Shown: one piece after another, positions 1 through 14,740 of the stretch | Layout: every line of letters starts with the position of its first letter | Position numbering within the stretch: position 1 is the stretch's first letter | Source: Piscinibacter aquaticus | GTDB taxonomy: Bacteria; Pseudomonadota; Gammaproteobacteria; Burkholderiales; Burkholderiaceae_C | DNA length: 64,000 nucleotides | Assembly: GCA_007994965.1 (NCBI GenBank) | Contig: VOPW01000001.1 | Coordinates: 1,674,001 to 1,738,000 of the forward strand | Direction of reading: 5' to 3' | Program-made: the position numbers and the translations under genes | The notes under the pieces: generated by a model | Databases searched by the model: none | What the model saw: only the letters and a program-made list of their open reading frames with translations | Told to the model about the DNA's origin: nothing

Positions 1-1196
1 TCGTTGTCGTGCGTGCCGGCATAGACCACCGCATCGACATCGTGGTTGTGCGGCAGGTAGGCGTTGCCGCTGCCGCCCTCGAAGGCGAACTGCAGGATGC
101 GCATGCCGGGGAAGGCGAACTTCTTGCGCAGCGCCACCACGTCGGGCGTGATCACGCCGAGGTCCTCCGCGATGATCGGTACGGGCCCGAGCTCGCGCGC
201 GATCGCCTTGAACAGCGCCTCGCCGGGGCCGGGCACCCAGCGCCCGTGGACGGCGGTGGCTTCCGAGGCGGGGATCTCCCAGTGCGCCGCGAAGCCGCGG
301 AAGTGGTCGATGCGCACGATGTCCACCAGCTCGAAGGTGCGGCGGATGCGCTGCACCCACCACGCGAAGCCATCGGCGGCATGCACGCTCCAGCGGTACA
401 GCGGATTGCCCCAGCGCTGGCCGGTGTCGCTGAACGCATCGGGCGGCACGCCGGCGATCACCGTCGGGCGCCCCTTGGCATCGAGCTCGAACAGGTCCGG
501 CCGCGCCCACACCTCGGCGCTCTGGTAGGCGATGAAGATCGGCGCGTCGCCGATGATCTCCACGCCCTTGCCGTTGGCATAGGCCTTCAGCGCCAGCCAC
601 TGGCGGAAGAAGCACCACTGGCAGAAGGTCCAGAAGGCGATGCGTTCGGCGTGTACCTCGCGCGCGGTGGCCAGGGCCACCGGGTTGCGCGCGGCCAGCG
701 GCGCATCCCACTCGCACCAGTCGCGCCAGCCGTGGCGCTCGGCCAGGGTCATGAAGAGCGCGTAGTCGGGCAGCCAGTCGGCATGGCGCTCGACGAAGGC
801 CTGCAGTTCGACGCGCTGTGCGGCCGTGGCCTGTGCAGCGAACCGCTGCGCAGCCCGCGCGAGGCGATCCATGCGGAAGGGCACCACCGCGGCGAAGTTG
901 AGCCGCTGCTCGTCGATTGCCGCCGGCGGCTGGATCTCGTCGGCCGTCAGCCAGCCCTGGCGCTGCAGTTCCTCCAGGTCGATCAGCAGCACGTTGCCGG
1001 CGAAGGCCGAGGTGCTCATGTAGGGCGAGTTGCCCGGGCCGATGCCGCCCAGCGGCAGGATCTGCCAGAGCTTCTGCCCGGCGGCCACCAGCCAGTCGAC
1101 GAAGTGGTACGCGGCGGCGCCGAAGTCGCCCGAGCCGTGCGGGCCGGGCAGCGAGGTGGGATGCAGCAGCACGCCGCTGGCGCGGGGAAAACGCAT
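1..1196 (-). CDS. malQ: 4-alpha-glucanotransferase (amylomaltase), C-terminus cut by window edge
   Basis: GH77 enzyme that transfers 4-alpha-glucan segments between maltodextrins in the cytoplasm. The ATG at 1196 has AAGGA about 9 bases upstream, and the frame reads to base 1 without interruption, about 398 residues. The N-terminus shows the family pattern SGVLLHPTSLPGPHG-SGDFG. The catalytic stretch VRIDHFRGF (Asp nucleophile) and IIAEDLG (acid/base Glu) follow, then the THDN block at the window edge. It is the last gene of the leftward glgP-glgB-glgX-malQ run, 14 bases after glgX, so it probably recycles short oligosaccharides left by GlgP and GlgX. Very sure of the family. Confidence 0.95.
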   Translation of the reverse strand, partial: MRFPRASGVLLHPTSLPGPHGSGDFGAAAYHFVDWLVAAGQKLWQILPLGGIGPGNSPYMSTSAFAGNVLLIDLEELQRQGWLTADEIQPPAAIDEQRLNFAAVVPFRMDRLARAAQRFAAQATAAQRVELQAFVERHADWLPDYALFMTLAERHGWRDWCEWDAPLAARNPVALATAREVHAERIAFWTFCQWCFFRQWLALKAYANGKGVEIIGDAPIFIAYQSAEVWARPDLFELDAKGRPTVIAGVPPDAFSDTGQRWGNPLYRWSVHAADGFAWWVQRIRRTFELVDIVRIDHFRGFAAHWEIPASEATAVHGRWVPGPGEALFKAIARELGPVPIIAEDLGVITPDVVALRKKFAFPGMRILQFAFEGGSGNAYLPHNHDVDAVVYAGTHDN

Positions 1197-1210
1197 GGAG
1201 GGTCCTTGTC

Positions 1211-3280
<2,070 letters not shown>

Positions 3281-3281
3281 C

Positions 3282-5471
3282 TCAGCGATCGCGCTCGTAG
3301 ATCACCGTGGCCAGCGGCGGCAGGTCGAGCAGCACCGAGTTCGCCCGCCCATGGCAGGGCACGTCTTCGCTGCGGGCCGCACCGAGCGGGCAGCCCACGT
3401 TGCTGCCGCCGTAATGCTCGGAGTCGGTATTGAGCCGCTCGCGCCAGACTCCCGCCGCCGGCACCCCCAGCCGATAGCCGCGCTGCACCGTGGGCGTGAA
3501 GTTGCACACCACGACCACCTCGGAGCGCCGGTCGCGGCTGCGCCGCACGAAGCTCAGCACCGAGCGCTGCGCGTCTTCATGGTCGATCCACTCGAAGCCG
3601 GCGCCGTCGAAGTCGCAGTCGTACAGCGCCGGCGTGGCGCGGTAGTAGCGGTTGAGGTCATGGATCAGCCGCTGGATGCCGGCATGAGCGCGGTCGCCGA
3701 GCAGGTGCCAGTCGAGGCTCTGGTCGTGGTTCCACTCGCGCTCCTGGGCGAACTCGCCGCCCATGAAGAGCAGCTTCTTGCCCGGGTGGCCCCACATGAA
3801 GCCGTAGTAGGCGCGCAGGTTGGCAAACTTCTGCCAGCGGTCGCCCGGCATCTTGTTCAGCAGCGAGCCCTTGCCGTGCACCACCTCGTCGTGCGAGAGC
3901 GGCAGCACGAAGTTCTCGTTGAAGGCGTAGACCAGGCCGAAGGTCATCTCGCCATGGTGGTACTGGCGGTGGATGGGTTCGCGCGCCATGTACTTCAGCG
4001 TGTCGTGCATCCAGCCCATGTTCCACTTGTAGTGGAAGCCCAGGCCGCCGGCATAGGTGGGCCGCGAGACCGACGGGAAGGCGGTCGATTCCTCCGCCAG
4101 CGTGATGGCCTGCGGCCGCTCGCTGCCCACCACCTCGTTCATGCGCTTGAGGAACGAGATCGCCTCGAGATTCTCGCGCCCGCCGTGCACGTTGGGCACC
4201 CATTCACCGGCCTTGCGACTGTAGTCGCGGTAGAGCATTGAGGCTACCGCATCGACGCGCAGGCCGTCGACGCCGTAGCGCTCCAGCCAGTACAGCGCGT
4301 TGCCGACCAGAAAGTTGCGCACCTCGGTGCGGCCGAGGTTGTAGATCAGCGTATTCCAGTCCTGGTGGAAGCCTTCGCGCGGGTCGGCGTATTCGTAGAG
4401 GTGCGTGCCGTCGAAGCGCGCCAGGCCGTGCGCATCGGTGGGGAAGTGCGCCGGCACCCAGTCGAGGATCAGGCCGAGGCCCTGCTCGTGGCAGCGCGCG
4501 ACGAAGCGCTTGAAGCCCTCCGGGTCGCCGAAGCGCGAGGTCGGCGAATACAGGCCGATCGGCTGGTAGCCCCAGGAGCCGTCGAAAGGATGCTCGGAGA
4601 TCGGCAGCAGCTCGAGGTGGGTGAAGCCCATCTCGCGCGCGTAGGGCACCAGCGTTGCGGCGAGCTCGTCCCAGTTCAGCCAGCGGTGGCCTTCCTCGGG
4701 CTTGCGCCGCCAGGAGCCGAGGTGCACCTCGTAGATGCTGACTGGCGCATCGAGCGCGTTGGCGCGCTGGCGTGCCTCAGAGGGTGGCACCACCGCCGGC
4801 AGCGGCGCGACGACGCTGGCCGTGGCCGGCCGCACCTCGGAGTGCAGCGCGAACGGATCGGCCTTCAGCGGCAGCAGTTCACCTTCGCGCGAGACGACCT
4901 CGTACTTGTAGCGCGCACCGGCCATCACGCCCGGCAGGAAGATCTCCCACACGCCGCATTCGCGGCGCAGCCGCATCGGGTGGCGGCGGCCGTCCCAGAG
5001 GTTGAAGTCGCCGACCACGCTGACGCGCGCGGCGTTCGGCGCCCACACCGCGAAGGCGGTGCCGGCCACGCCGTCGATCTCGCGCTGCGTGGCGCCCAGC
5101 ACCTCGTAGGGGCGCAGGTGCGTGCCTTCGCCCATCAGCCAGACGTCCATCTCGCCGAGCACGGGGCCGAAGCGGTAGGGGTCGTCGAGCAGCGCCGTGC
5201 TGCCGTCGCCCCAGCGCACCTGCAGGCGGTAGCCGCCGGCCGGCGGCGCGGGCACGGTGCCCTCGAAGAGACCGTCCACATGCAGGAGCAGCAGCGGCGC
5301 GAGCGCGGCGCCACCGTCCGGATCGACGGCCACCACGTGCGTCGCGCCGGGCAGGAAGGCCCGCAGCGATACGCGTCCGTCGTCTGCGGCGTGCGGACCC
5401 AGCACGGCGAACGGGTCGCCGTGGCGGGCGTGGCGGATCAGCTCGATCTCGTGGGAATTCAGCATCGGCAT
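3282..5471 (-). CDS. glgB: 1,4-alpha-glucan branching enzyme GlgB
   Basis: Introduces alpha-1,6 branches into glycogen. It is one uninterrupted frame of 729 residues from [19 protein letters not shown]; an alternative start is the next Met at 5465. Order: N1/CBM48 region about 20-215, GH13 barrel about 250-600, C-terminal beta domain. Catalytic residues appear in [11 protein letters not shown] (nucleophile), ITLAEEST (acid/base) and [15 protein letters not shown]. Length matches the family. The open frame runs upstream into the glgP region, but that part is out of frame with GlgP, so a fusion is rejected. No clear ribosome binding site is visible, and only 32 bases separate it from the glgP stop. 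One of the few long genes here without a frameshift. Confidence 0.97.
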   Translation of the reverse strand: MPMLNSHEIELIRHARHGDPFAVLGPHAADDGRVSLRAFLPGATHVVAVDPDGGAALAPLLLLHVDGLFEGTVPAPPAGGYRLQVRWGDGSTALLDDPYRFGPVLGEMDVWLMGEGTHLRPYEVLGATQREIDGVAGTAFAVWAPNAARVSVVGDFNLWDGRRHPMRLRRECGVWEIFLPGVMAGARYKYEVVSREGELLPLKADPFALHSEVRPATASVVAPLPAVVPPSEARQRANALDAPVSIYEVHLGSWRRKPEEGHRWLNWDELAATLVPYAREMGFTHLELLPISEHPFDGSWGYQPIGLYSPTSRFGDPEGFKRFVARCHEQGLGLILDWVPAHFPTDAHGLARFDGTHLYEYADPREGFHQDWNTLIYNLGRTEVRNFLVGNALYWLERYGVDGLRVDAVASMLYRDYSRKAGEWVPNVHGGRENLEAISFLKRMNEVVGSERPQAITLAEESTAFPSVSRPTYAGGLGFHYKWNMGWMHDTLKYMAREPIHRQYHHGEMTFGLVYAFNENFVLPLSHDEVVHGKGSLLNKMPGDRWQKFANLRAYYGFMWGHPGKKLLFMGGEFAQEREWNHDQSLDWHLLGDRAHAGIQRLIHDLNRYYRATPALYDCDFDGAGFEWIDHEDAQRSVLSFVRRSRDRRSEVVVVCNFTPTVQRGYRLGVPAAGVWRERLNTDSEHYGGSNVGCPLGAARSEDVPCHGRANSVLLDLPPLATVIYERDR

Positions 5472-5503
5472 CGATGGTAGCAACGGCGTGCCCGCTGCCA
5501 CCG

Positions 5504-7938
<2,435 letters not shown>

Positions 7939-8325
7939 AGGAATCCTTTGTCGTTCGACGCCGCTCGTGGCGGCGCCGGCCTCTTGGCGGGAGCGCAGTG
8001 TCCATGCCCATCCGAGGGGCGTCAACCGAGGGCGCATCGCAAGTTCGGTGCCTGTCGCGCGAGCGGCTGCAGCCCGGGTTACCGATGAATTCGGCGTAGT
8101 GACAGCGACTCCATGCGCGGGGGTGGGGCATGAGCACCGTCATGGCGTGCGGGCTGACTGCCAGTTACGCTGAAGTACGGCGAAACAACAGCGGCTTCAT
8201 GTCGTCGATGCTGCCGTTGGCGCGAGGCGGCGGCCCGCGCAGTGTTGCGCCGATGCCGAAACCACCGATGATCCTGGGGCGCCAAGCGCCCCGTGACCCA
8301 CGAACACCCCGCAGGAGACGTCCCG
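7939..8325. other. 387-bp divergent control gap between glgP and glgC
   Basis: No coding frame in this gap shows conserved character. It must hold the promoters for both the leftward glgP operon and the rightward glgC-glgA pair, but I cannot pick convincing -35/-10 boxes. A GC-rich hairpin sits just before the glgC ribosome binding site (separate entry). A half-palindrome GTAGTGACA at 8096-8104 resembles one arm of the operators found upstream of lamB, but its second arm is not conserved. Confidence 0.5.
8276..8292 (+). promoter_or_regulatory. hairpin in the glgC leader
   Basis: GGGGCGC, loop CAA, GCGCCCC: a perfect 7-bp stem ending about 22 bases before the glgC ribosome binding site (GGAG at 8314-8317). 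It is not followed by a T-run, so it is not an intrinsic terminator. It could affect translation or mRNA stability. Function is inferred only from position. Confidence 0.4.
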
Positions 8326-9597
8326 ATGAAGCCGAACGACCCGGCACTCAGCCTCGATCTGCCCAAGCGCACCGTCGCGCTGGTGCTCGCCGGAGGCCGA
8401 GGCAGCCGGCTGAAGAACCTGACCGACCGACGCGCCAAGCCGGCGGTCTATTTCGGCGGCAAGTTCCGCATCATCGACTTCGCGCTGTCGAACTGCCTGA
8501 ACTCCGGCATCCGCCGCATCGGCGTGATCACGCAGTACAAGAGCCACAGCCTGATGCGCCACCTGCAGCGCGGCTGGGCCTTCCTGAAGAGCGAGATGAA
8601 CGAGTTCGTCGACCTGATGCCCGCGCAGCAGCGCGTCGACGAGGAGAGCTGGTATCGCGGCACCGCCGATGCGGTCTACCAGAACCAGGACATCCTCGCG
8701 AGCTACGGCGCCGACTACATCGTCGTGCTCGCCGGCGACCACATCTACAAGATGAACTATGCGCTGATGCTGGCCGACCACGTGGCCAAGGGGCGCGACT
8801 GCACCGTGGCCTGCATCGAGGTGGCGCAGGCCGAGGCCACCGCCTTCGGCGTGATGGCGGTGGACGACAGGAGCCAGATCACCGACTTCGTCGAGAAGCC
8901 CACGGACCCGCCGTGCATCCCGGGCAAACCGGGCCGCTCGCTGGCCAGCATGGGCGTCTACGTGTTCAACGCGCGCTACCTCTACAAGGAGCTGGAGCGC
9001 GACATCAACGACCCGAACTCCAGCCACGACTTCGGCAAGGACATCATTCCTGCGGCGGTGCGCAACGGCCGTGCGGCAGCGCATCCGTTCGACCTCAGCG
9101 CGGTGGGCACGCGCCTGAACGAGGAGCCGTACTGGCGCGACGTCGGCACCATCGACGCCTACTGGGACGCCAACATCGACCTCACCGCCACCGACCCACT
9201 GCTCAACCTCTACGACACGCGCTGGCCCATCTGGACCTACCAGCCGCAGCTGCCGCCGGCCAAGTTCGTGCACAACCAGGACGACCGGCGCGGCATGGCG
9301 ATCGAGTCGATGGTCTCCGGCGGCTGCATCGTCTCAGGCCACGTGTTCCGCTCGGTGCTCTTCTCCAGCGTGCGCGTGCACTCGTACTCGACCGTCAACT
9401 GGGCGGTGCTGCTGCCCGGGGTGCAGGTGGGCCGCGGCGCGCGGCTGACGCGCGTGGTGGTCGACCGCGGCTGCGTGATTCCCGATGGCATGGTGATCGG
9501 CGAAGATGCCGCCGCCGACGCGGCGCGCTTCTACCGCACCGACAATGGCATCACGCTGGTCACGCGCGAGATGATCGCCAAGCTCGAGGAAACCTGA
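8326..9597 (+). CDS. glgC: glucose-1-phosphate adenylyltransferase GlgC
   Basis: Makes ADP-glucose, the committed step of bacterial glycogen synthesis. Intact frame of 423 residues. I chose the ATG at 8326 (MKPNDPALS) because GGAG lies 8 bases upstream; a GTG at 8293 would add 11 residues without a site. Nucleotide-binding motif [14 protein letters not shown], then [45 protein letters not shown] and FVEKP, with a C-terminal left-handed beta-helix ([20 protein letters not shown]). All are diagnostic. glgA follows after three bases. Allosteric control by glycolytic intermediates is known for the family but cannot be read here. Confidence 0.97.
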   Translation: MKPNDPALSLDLPKRTVALVLAGGRGSRLKNLTDRRAKPAVYFGGKFRIIDFALSNCLNSGIRRIGVITQYKSHSLMRHLQRGWAFLKSEMNEFVDLMPAQQRVDEESWYRGTADAVYQNQDILASYGADYIVVLAGDHIYKMNYALMLADHVAKGRDCTVACIEVAQAEATAFGVMAVDDRSQITDFVEKPTDPPCIPGKPGRSLASMGVYVFNARYLYKELERDINDPNSSHDFGKDIIPAAVRNGRAAAHPFDLSAVGTRLNEEPYWRDVGTIDAYWDANIDLTATDPLLNLYDTRWPIWTYQPQLPPAKFVHNQDDRRGMAIESMVSGGCIVSGHVFRSVLFSSVRVHSYSTVNWAVLLPGVQVGRGARLTRVVVDRGCVIPDGMVIGEDAAADAARFYRTDNGITLVTREMIAKLEET

Positions 9598-9600
9598 TCG

Positions 9601-11056
9601 ATGAGAGTGCTGCATGCGGCCGCGGAGGTCTTTCCGCTGGTCAAGACCGGCGGGCTGGCCGATGTGGTTGGTGCGTTGCCGCAGGCCCTGATGCGCCAGG
9701 ACGCCGATGTGCGCCCCGGTGCTGCCGGGCTACCCGCCGATCGTCGATGCGGTGCTGCACCAGAAGACCGTCGCCGAGCTCGGACCTCTGTTCGGCGCCG
9801 GCCGCGTCACGCTGCGCCTGGGCACCATGCCCTACAGCCACGTGCCGGCGTACGTGATCGATGCGCCCTGGCTGTACCGGCGCGCGGGCGGGCCGTACCA
9901 GTGCGGCCGATGGCAGCGAGTGGGCCGACAACCTGCAGCGCTTCGCGCTGCTCGGCTGGATGGCGGCGCACCGGCGGCCGGTGAACTCGACAGAGACTGG
10001 ACGCCCGACGTCGTGCATGCGCACGACTGGCATGCGGCACTGGCCTGCGCCTACATCGCGGCGCACCCGGGTGCCACGGCCGCCACCGTCTTCACCGTGC
10101 ACAACCTTGCCTACCAGGGGCTGTTCGCTTCGCACGAGTTTGCACAGCTCGGCCTGCCGCTGCACTTCATGCAGTCGCACGGCGTCGAGTTCCACGGCCA
10201 GCTCTCCTTCATGAAGGCCGGGCTCAAATACGCCCGACGGGTCACGACGGTCAGCCCGAACTACGCGCGCGAGATCGCCACGCACGAGTTCGGCTGCGGG
10301 CTCGATGGCGTGATCCGCAGCCGCGGCAGCGATGTCAGCGGCATCCTCAACGGTGTCGATGGCGAGGTGTGGAACCCGGCCACCGACAGCGCTCTGGCGG
10401 CGCGCTATTCGGCGACCGATCTCGCCGGCAAGCCGCGCAACAAGCTCGCGCTGCAGAAGGAGATGGGGCTGGAGCCGCGCGCGGGCGCGCCGCTGTTCGG
10501 CGTGGTGAGCCGGCTCACGGCGCAGAAGGGGCTGGATCTCGTGCTCGCTGCGCTGCCCGCGCTGCTGCGACAGGGTGCGCAACTGGTGGTGCAGGGCAGC
10601 GGGGATCCGGTGCTGGAGGCGGCCTTCGGCGCAGCCGCCCATGCGCACCCGGCGCAGGTGGCCGTGCGGGTAGGCTACGACGAAGCCTCGCGCACCGGCT
10701 CATCGCCGGCGCTGACGTGATCCTCGTGCCATCGCGCTTCGAGCCCTGCGGACTGACCCAACTCTACGGGCTGCGCTACGGCACGCTGCCGCTGGTGCGG
10801 CGGGTGGGGGCTGGCCGACACCGTGGTCGATGCCGACGCGGCCGCGCTTCAAGCGGGCCGTGCCACCGGCTTCGCCTTCGACGCGGCCACGCCGGCGGCG
10901 CTGGAAGGCGCGGTCGAGCGCGCGGTCGGCCTGTTCGCGCAGCCCGACCGCTGGCGCGCACTGATGCGAGCGGCAATGGCGCAGGACTTTTCCTGGGACG
11001 GCGCCGCGCGCCAGTACATGGCGCTGTACCGCGCGCTGATGAGCCCGCGTGAATAA
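9601..11056 (+). CDS. glgA: glycogen synthase (ADP-glucose type), frame broken about five times
   Basis: GT5 enzyme elongating alpha-1,4-glucan from ADP-glucose. The N-terminus [22 protein letters not shown] carries the KTGGL substrate motif. The pieces continue as [103 protein letters not shown] and a C-terminal helix ending at 11056. Breaks lie near 9712, 9904, 9970, 10690 and 10808. The one near 9970 is a lost T in CCTGG, and those near 9904 and 10808 are also consistent with CCWGG. About 485 residues when repaired, as expected. The most fragmented gene in the window, yet every conserved block is present. Confidence 0.92.
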
Positions 11057-11136
11057 TTCACGCAGCGTTTCAAAACGTAAACGCCGCCCGCAGCCGCGGG
11101 CTGATGCTGCGTTCAGCGGCTGCCTACAGTGGCCGC

Positions 11137-11382
11137 ATGACGCACAGACGATCCGATTTCAAGCCCTCGCAGGTCTATGACTGGGAGGTCGAGCCGCATG
11201 ACGAGCGGCCCAGCGAGTTTGCGCAGAGCACCGGTTACCGCGTGCACTCCGGCTTCTACGTGGCGCCGGTGGTCACCGCGCGCCGTCGCGGAAGCGGCGC
11301 GATGGTCTGGCTGATGGCCAGCGGCGTGGTCGGGCTCGCCCTGGCCGGCTTGCTGGTGCTGGTGAAGCTGCTGCGCGGCTGA
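11137..11382 (+). CDS. small single-pass membrane protein, unknown function
   Basis: 81 residues from MTHRRSDFKPSQVYDWEV; an ATG at 11104 would add 11 residues. The first 50 residues are polar. A C-terminal hydrophobic helix (about 54-76) ends in a short basic tail, KLLRG, so a tail-anchored inner-membrane protein with the N-terminal part in the cytoplasm is plausible. It follows glgA by 80 bases that contain a weak GC-rich hairpin (11086-11101). I do not recognise the family. Codon use matches the neighbours, so it is probably real. Confidence 0.6.
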   Translation: MTHRRSDFKPSQVYDWEVEPHDERPSEFAQSTGYRVHSGFYVAPVVTARRRGSGAMVWLMASGVVGLALAGLLVLVKLLRG

Positions 11383-11401
11383 TGCGGCACCGGCCGCCGA
11401 T

Positions 11402-11731
11402 TCAGGCCGTCAAGTGCGCGGCGAGCGCCGCGCGGCGAAAGGCGGAAGACAGCGTGGCCGCCTTGAAGTGGCCGCGGTCCAGGTCGGCACAGAGCGCCGC
11501 GAACCAGGCCGACCCAGGCCCGGTGGCATAGACGCGGATCTCGCCGGTCGAGCGGCGCCGCAGCGAGACGATGCCGCCCGCCATGCCGAGCAACTGGCTG
11601 ATGCCGGAATGGGCGTCCTCCAGGATGTCGAAGTCGCGCGCATCGAGGCCCCGCGAAGCGAGCAGCGTACGGATGGCCGTGGTGGCATCACCACCGTCGT
11701 TGCTCTCGCTGCCGTAGCTCATTCGTGCCAT
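11402..11731 (-). CDS. hypothetical 109-residue protein
   Basis: Frame MARMSYGSESNDGGDAT to AALAAHLTA, 109 residues, with no signal peptide or membrane helix. Alternating helix-rich (TTAIRTLLASRGLDARDFDIL) and strand-rich (GGIVSLRRRSTGEIRVYAT) stretches suggest a small alpha/beta fold. Its start overlaps the 3' end of the upstream coiled-coil gene by 44 bases, so the pair may be translationally coupled, unless that gene really stops earlier. Function not recognised. Confidence 0.55.
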   Translation of the reverse strand: MARMSYGSESNDGGDATTAIRTLLASRGLDARDFDILEDAHSGISQLLGMAGGIVSLRRRSTGEIRVYATGPGSAWFAALCADLDRGHFKAATLSSAFRRAALAAHLTA

Positions 11732-12434
11732 TCGTCGCTCCGTCTAGGGAAGGCCCGTTGCCGGGCCGATGCGACGGATTCTTCAGGTCGGCGCCCTGGC
11801 GCGGCCATCCCCACGGAGTGGGTGTGATCCTAGGGGCCGACGCGGCGCGTTGCCTCGCGTACTGGGCTTCGAAGGCGCGACGGGCGCGGATGTAGTGGTT
11901 CGCGCAATCGAGCGTCGCGGCATCGGCGCAGCCGGGTGGCTTGCGGTAGCTCGCGGCGAAGGCCTGCTCCATGCGCTCGGCTTCGCTCAGCTGGGCACGG
12001 CGCGCCTCCTCGGCCAGTCGCTGATCCTCGCGCAGCTTGTCGATGCGGGCGCGCTCGTCCTCCGCCGCGCGGCGCTGCCGCTCCGCGACGGCCTGCTGCT
12101 CGGCCTCGATCTGCTGCTGGCGCTCGCGCGCGATGCGCTCGATCTCCTCCTGCGTGGCGCGCGCATTCGCCTCGGCGGTGACCCGTGCGTTCCACTTCAC
12201 ATAGGCCGCAGCGATGGCGGTGGCGATCAGCACGCCGATGATCACGGCCATCGCGAACTGCAGCGGCAGCGGCACGCTGATGGCCTGCCAGCCGCGCTTT
12301 CGCTTCGGCACGTAGGGCATGCGCTTGAACGGCGTGGCGGCGGCGACCGGCACCGGCTTGGCCGGCTCGGTGCGCGGCCCGGCGTCGGCGGGCTGCGGCT
12401 CTGTGGATGCGGCGTCGGCGGGCTTGTCGCTCAT
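11688..12434 (-). CDS. membrane-anchored coiled-coil protein, unknown function
   Basis: 248 residues. A Pro/Ala-rich head (1-35) is followed by a basic patch PYVPKRKRGW, one membrane helix (about 55-78), and a long charged coiled coil rich in E, R, Q and A (about 82-155). A tail with two Cys (GCADAATLDCANHY) could form a disulfide outside the membrane. The ATG overlaps the yedK stop as ATGA, implying coupling. The last 40 residues look less protein-like and overlap the next gene, so the true end may be earlier with an undetected indel. TolA-like in architecture only. Confidence 0.6.
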   Translation of the reverse strand: MSDKPADAASTEPQPADAGPRTEPAKPVPVAAATPFKRMPYVPKRKRGWQAISVPLPLQFAMAVIIGVLIATAIAAAYVKWNARVTAEANARATQEEIERIARERQQQIEAEQQAVAERQRRAAEDERARIDKLREDQRLAEEARRAQLSEAERMEQAFAASYRKPPGCADAATLDCANHYIRARRAFEAQYARQRAASAPRITPTPWGWPRQGADLKNPSHRPGNGPSLDGATNGTNELRQREQRRW

Positions 12435-13100
12435 CGCGAGGAGTCTAAGTCGGCGGGGCCGGCGTCGAACGCCCGGCCTTCGTCCAAACGCAACAAGCTG
12501 CGAACGTCATCGATGCGGCCGTGCAGCCACAGATCGACGTCTTCCTCTGCCACGGGGATCACCGAGCGCTTGTCCTGCGCTTCCGGCGGCAGCTTCGGAT
12601 CGGGCTTGTGCATCCGGCGCATCAGCGGGTGGTGATCGGCGTTGACGGTGAGCATCGTGTAGCTCTCGACCAGCTCGCCGGTGGCCTTGTCGACCCAGGT
12701 GTTCCACAGGCCCGCCAGCCCCAGGGCGCGCCGTCGACGCGGCGAAAACGCCACCAGACGTTGCGGCCGCTCTCCCAGTTCGGCTCGTCGAAGCTCAGTG
12801 CCGGGATGATGCAGCGCCGCCCATGCCGCCACGAGTCCTTGAAGGTCGCCTTGTTGGCCATCTCCTCGCTGCGCGCGTTGCAGGTGGAATAGGTCAGCTT
12901 TGGCGTCTTCGCGAACCACGGGACCAGCCCCACTGGCCGACCACCAGCTCACGCTCGGGCTCGACGCTGTCACGCGAGGCGCGGATGAAGGCGCCGGGGC
13001 GCTGCGGAAAGATCTCACCGCCTTGCCACGGCGTGTGGCGGCCGATGTGCCGTGCCCGTTCGATGGCCGCGGCTTCGGGTGAGACGTAGCGGGTGCACAT
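12431..13100 (-). CDS. yedK: YedK/HMCES-type SOS response-associated protein, frame broken twice
   Basis: The SRAP family crosslinks to abasic sites in single-stranded DNA through Cys2. The start MCTRYVSPEAA places a Cys right after Met, as required. Pieces join as VVGQWG / LVPWFAK, with the NARSE motif, CIIPALSFDEPNWE and RRVDGAPWG, then LAGLWNTWVD, TVNADHHPLMRRMHK and SVIPVAEEDVDLWL. Breaks near 12928 and 12723 are each explained by one base lost from CCWGG. About 223 residues. It lies between tRNA-Ser and the coiled-coil gene it overlaps. Catalytic Cys and the His of DHHPLM are intact, so the protein should be functional. Confidence 0.9.
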
Positions 13101-13142
13101 GCGGCCAGGAACTCAGCCGATGCGATGCAGGGGAGGGGTCGG

Positions 13143-13233
13143 TGGCGGAGAGAGCGGGATTCGAACCCGCGGTGGGCTGTTAACCCACACACGCTTTCCA
13201 GGCGTGCGACTTAAACCACTCATCCATCTCTCC
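13143..13233 (-). tRNA. tRNA-Ser, anticodon GGA
   Basis: A 7-bp acceptor stem GGAGAGA/TCTCTCC, anticodon stem CACGC/GCGTG with loop CTGGAAA (anticodon GGA, reads UCC/UCU), a long variable arm as expected of a class II tRNA, and a T arm CGGGTTCGAATCCCG. Discriminator G and an encoded CCA at the 3' end (13145-13143). Total 91 bases with CCA. It lies alone between yedK and qmcA. Confidence 0.97.
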
Positions 13234-13259
13234 GGAGCCCGCGAGTTTAGCCGATCGCC

Positions 13260-14177
13260 TCAGCCCGCCGTGCCGCCCTTGGCCTTGAGCAGAGCCATCG
13301 CCGTGCCGATCAGCCCGGAGACTTCGCTCATGTTGCCCGGCACGATCATCGTGTTGTTCTTCTGCGCCAGCTGCGCGTAGGCGTCGACCGCCTTCTCGGC
13401 CACCTTCAGCTGCACGGCCTGCTCGCCGCCGGGGGCCTGGATGGCCGCGGCGATCTTGCGGATGGCATCGGCCGTGGCATCGGCCACCGCGGTGATCGCG
13501 GCCGCCTCGCCCTGCGCCTTGTTGATCTCGGCACGGCGTTCGCCTTCCGAGCGCGCGATCGAGGCCTCGCGCTCGCCGGTGGCGATGTTGATCTGCTCCT
13601 GCTTGCGGCCTTCGGAGGCCGCGATCAGCGCGCGCTTCTCGCGCTCGGCGGTGATCTGCGCCTGCATCGCGCGCAGGATCTCGGCCGGCGGTGTCAGGTC
13701 CTTGATCTCGTAGCGCAGCACCTTCACGCCCCAGTTGGAGGCCGCGTCGTCGAGCGCGCTGATCACCGAGGCGTTGATCGCATCGCGCTCTTCGAAGGTC
13801 TTGTCGAGCTCCATCTTGCCGATCACCGAGCGCAGAAGTGTCTGCGCGAGCTGCGTGATCGCCACCACGTAGTTGCTCGAGCCGTAGCTGGCGCGCATCG
13901 GGTCGGTCACCTGGAAGTAGATGATGCCGTCGACCTGCAGCTGCGTGTTGTCCTTGGTGATGCAGACCTGGCTGGGCACGTCCAGCGGCACTTCCTTCAG
14001 CGAATGCTTGTAGGCCACGCGCTCGATGAAGGGCACGACGAACTTCAGGCCCGGCGTCAGCGTGCGGTCGTACTTGCCGAGCCGCTCGACCACCCAGGCG
14101 TGCTGCTGCGGCACGATCTTGAAGGTGCGGTAGATGAAGATGCCGGCGATGACGGCGAGGATGAGGGCGATTTCCAT
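13260..14177 (-). CDS. qmcA: SPFH/band-7 membrane protein QmcA
   Basis: Stomatin/prohibitin-family protein, anchored by an N-terminal helix (MEIALILAVIAGIFIYRTF) and forming membrane microdomain scaffolds. 305 residues in one intact frame. SPFH domain about 25-205 with VPQQHAWVVERLGKY, RTLTPGLKFVVPF, VDGIIYFQVTDP and VRRYEIKDLTPP-like segments, then a helical flotillin-like region rich in A, E and K. The ATG at 14177 lies 23 bases after the nfeD stop. In this family an NfeD partner is typical, which supports both calls. Confidence 0.93.
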   Translation of the reverse strand: MEIALILAVIAGIFIYRTFKIVPQQHAWVVERLGKYDRTLTPGLKFVVPFIERVAYKHSLKEVPLDVPSQVCITKDNTQLQVDGIIYFQVTDPMRASYGSSNYVVAITQLAQTLLRSVIGKMELDKTFEERDAINASVISALDDAASNWGVKVLRYEIKDLTPPAEILRAMQAQITAEREKRALIAASEGRKQEQINIATGEREASIARSEGERRAEINKAQGEAAAITAVADATADAIRKIAAAIQAPGGEQAVQLKVAEKAVDAYAQLAQKNNTMIVPGNMSEVSGLIGTAMALLKAKGGTAG

Positions 14178-14200
14178 GGGGTCGCTCGAGGGTGTGCGTT

Positions 14201-14642
14201 TCAGTGGGAGGCAGCGGCGGGCGAGAGCACCAGCCAGTTGCCTTCGACGGCGGTGACGCGGTGTTCGCCGACGCTGCGCGCCGCACCGGGTGCGAGGCGC
14301 GGTCCATTGCGTGCCGCGGTAGTTGACCCGGGCGGTGCCGTCCGCGCCCCAGGCCTCGACCTGCACGCGCTCGCCGATGTCGAGGTTGACGTCGCGGTTG
14401 AGCTCGGCCGGCATCGACTTCGGATGGCTGGCGCGCTTCCAGTGCCACAGCGCGGTGGCGGCGGCGCCCACCAAGGCTGCGCCGGCCACCTGCCAGGTCG
14501 GCGACAGCCCGAGGTGCGCGGCGATCGCGCCGGCCCCCAGGCCGAGGGCGATCATCAGCAGGTAGAAGGTGCCGGTGGCCAGTTCGGCCGCCACGGCGAT
14601 GCCGGCGGCCACCCACCACAGCGTGGCGGCGGTGAAGGTCAT
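14201..14642 (-). CDS. short NfeD-like membrane protein, frame broken once
   Basis: Short-form NfeD: three or four hydrophobic helices (MTFTAATLWWVAAGIAVAAE, TGTFYLLMIALGLGAG and following) and a C-terminal OB-fold (DIGERVQVEAWGADGTARVNYRG) without the ClpP-like protease domain. The frame breaks near 14300 and resumes as APGAARSVGEHRV, ending at a TGA at 14201-14203. About 147 residues. The break fits a two-base contraction in a GCGC run. It is paired with qmcA, as in many bacteria, where NfeD assists the SPFH partner. Confidence 0.85.
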
Positions 14643-14740
14643 TCGTTGCTCCCTGGATGACTCGTCGCGGGGAAGTGTACGGTCAGGGGCAGGCCCTACA
14701 CTTCGCCTCCCCAGAACCTTCCACCGCCCCGAGGCCCGAC

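Noticed and set aside
8096..8104. GTAGTGACA as a fourth operator in the glgP-glgC gap
   Set aside because: Only one arm matches; the second reads GCGAC, so the palindrome is lost.
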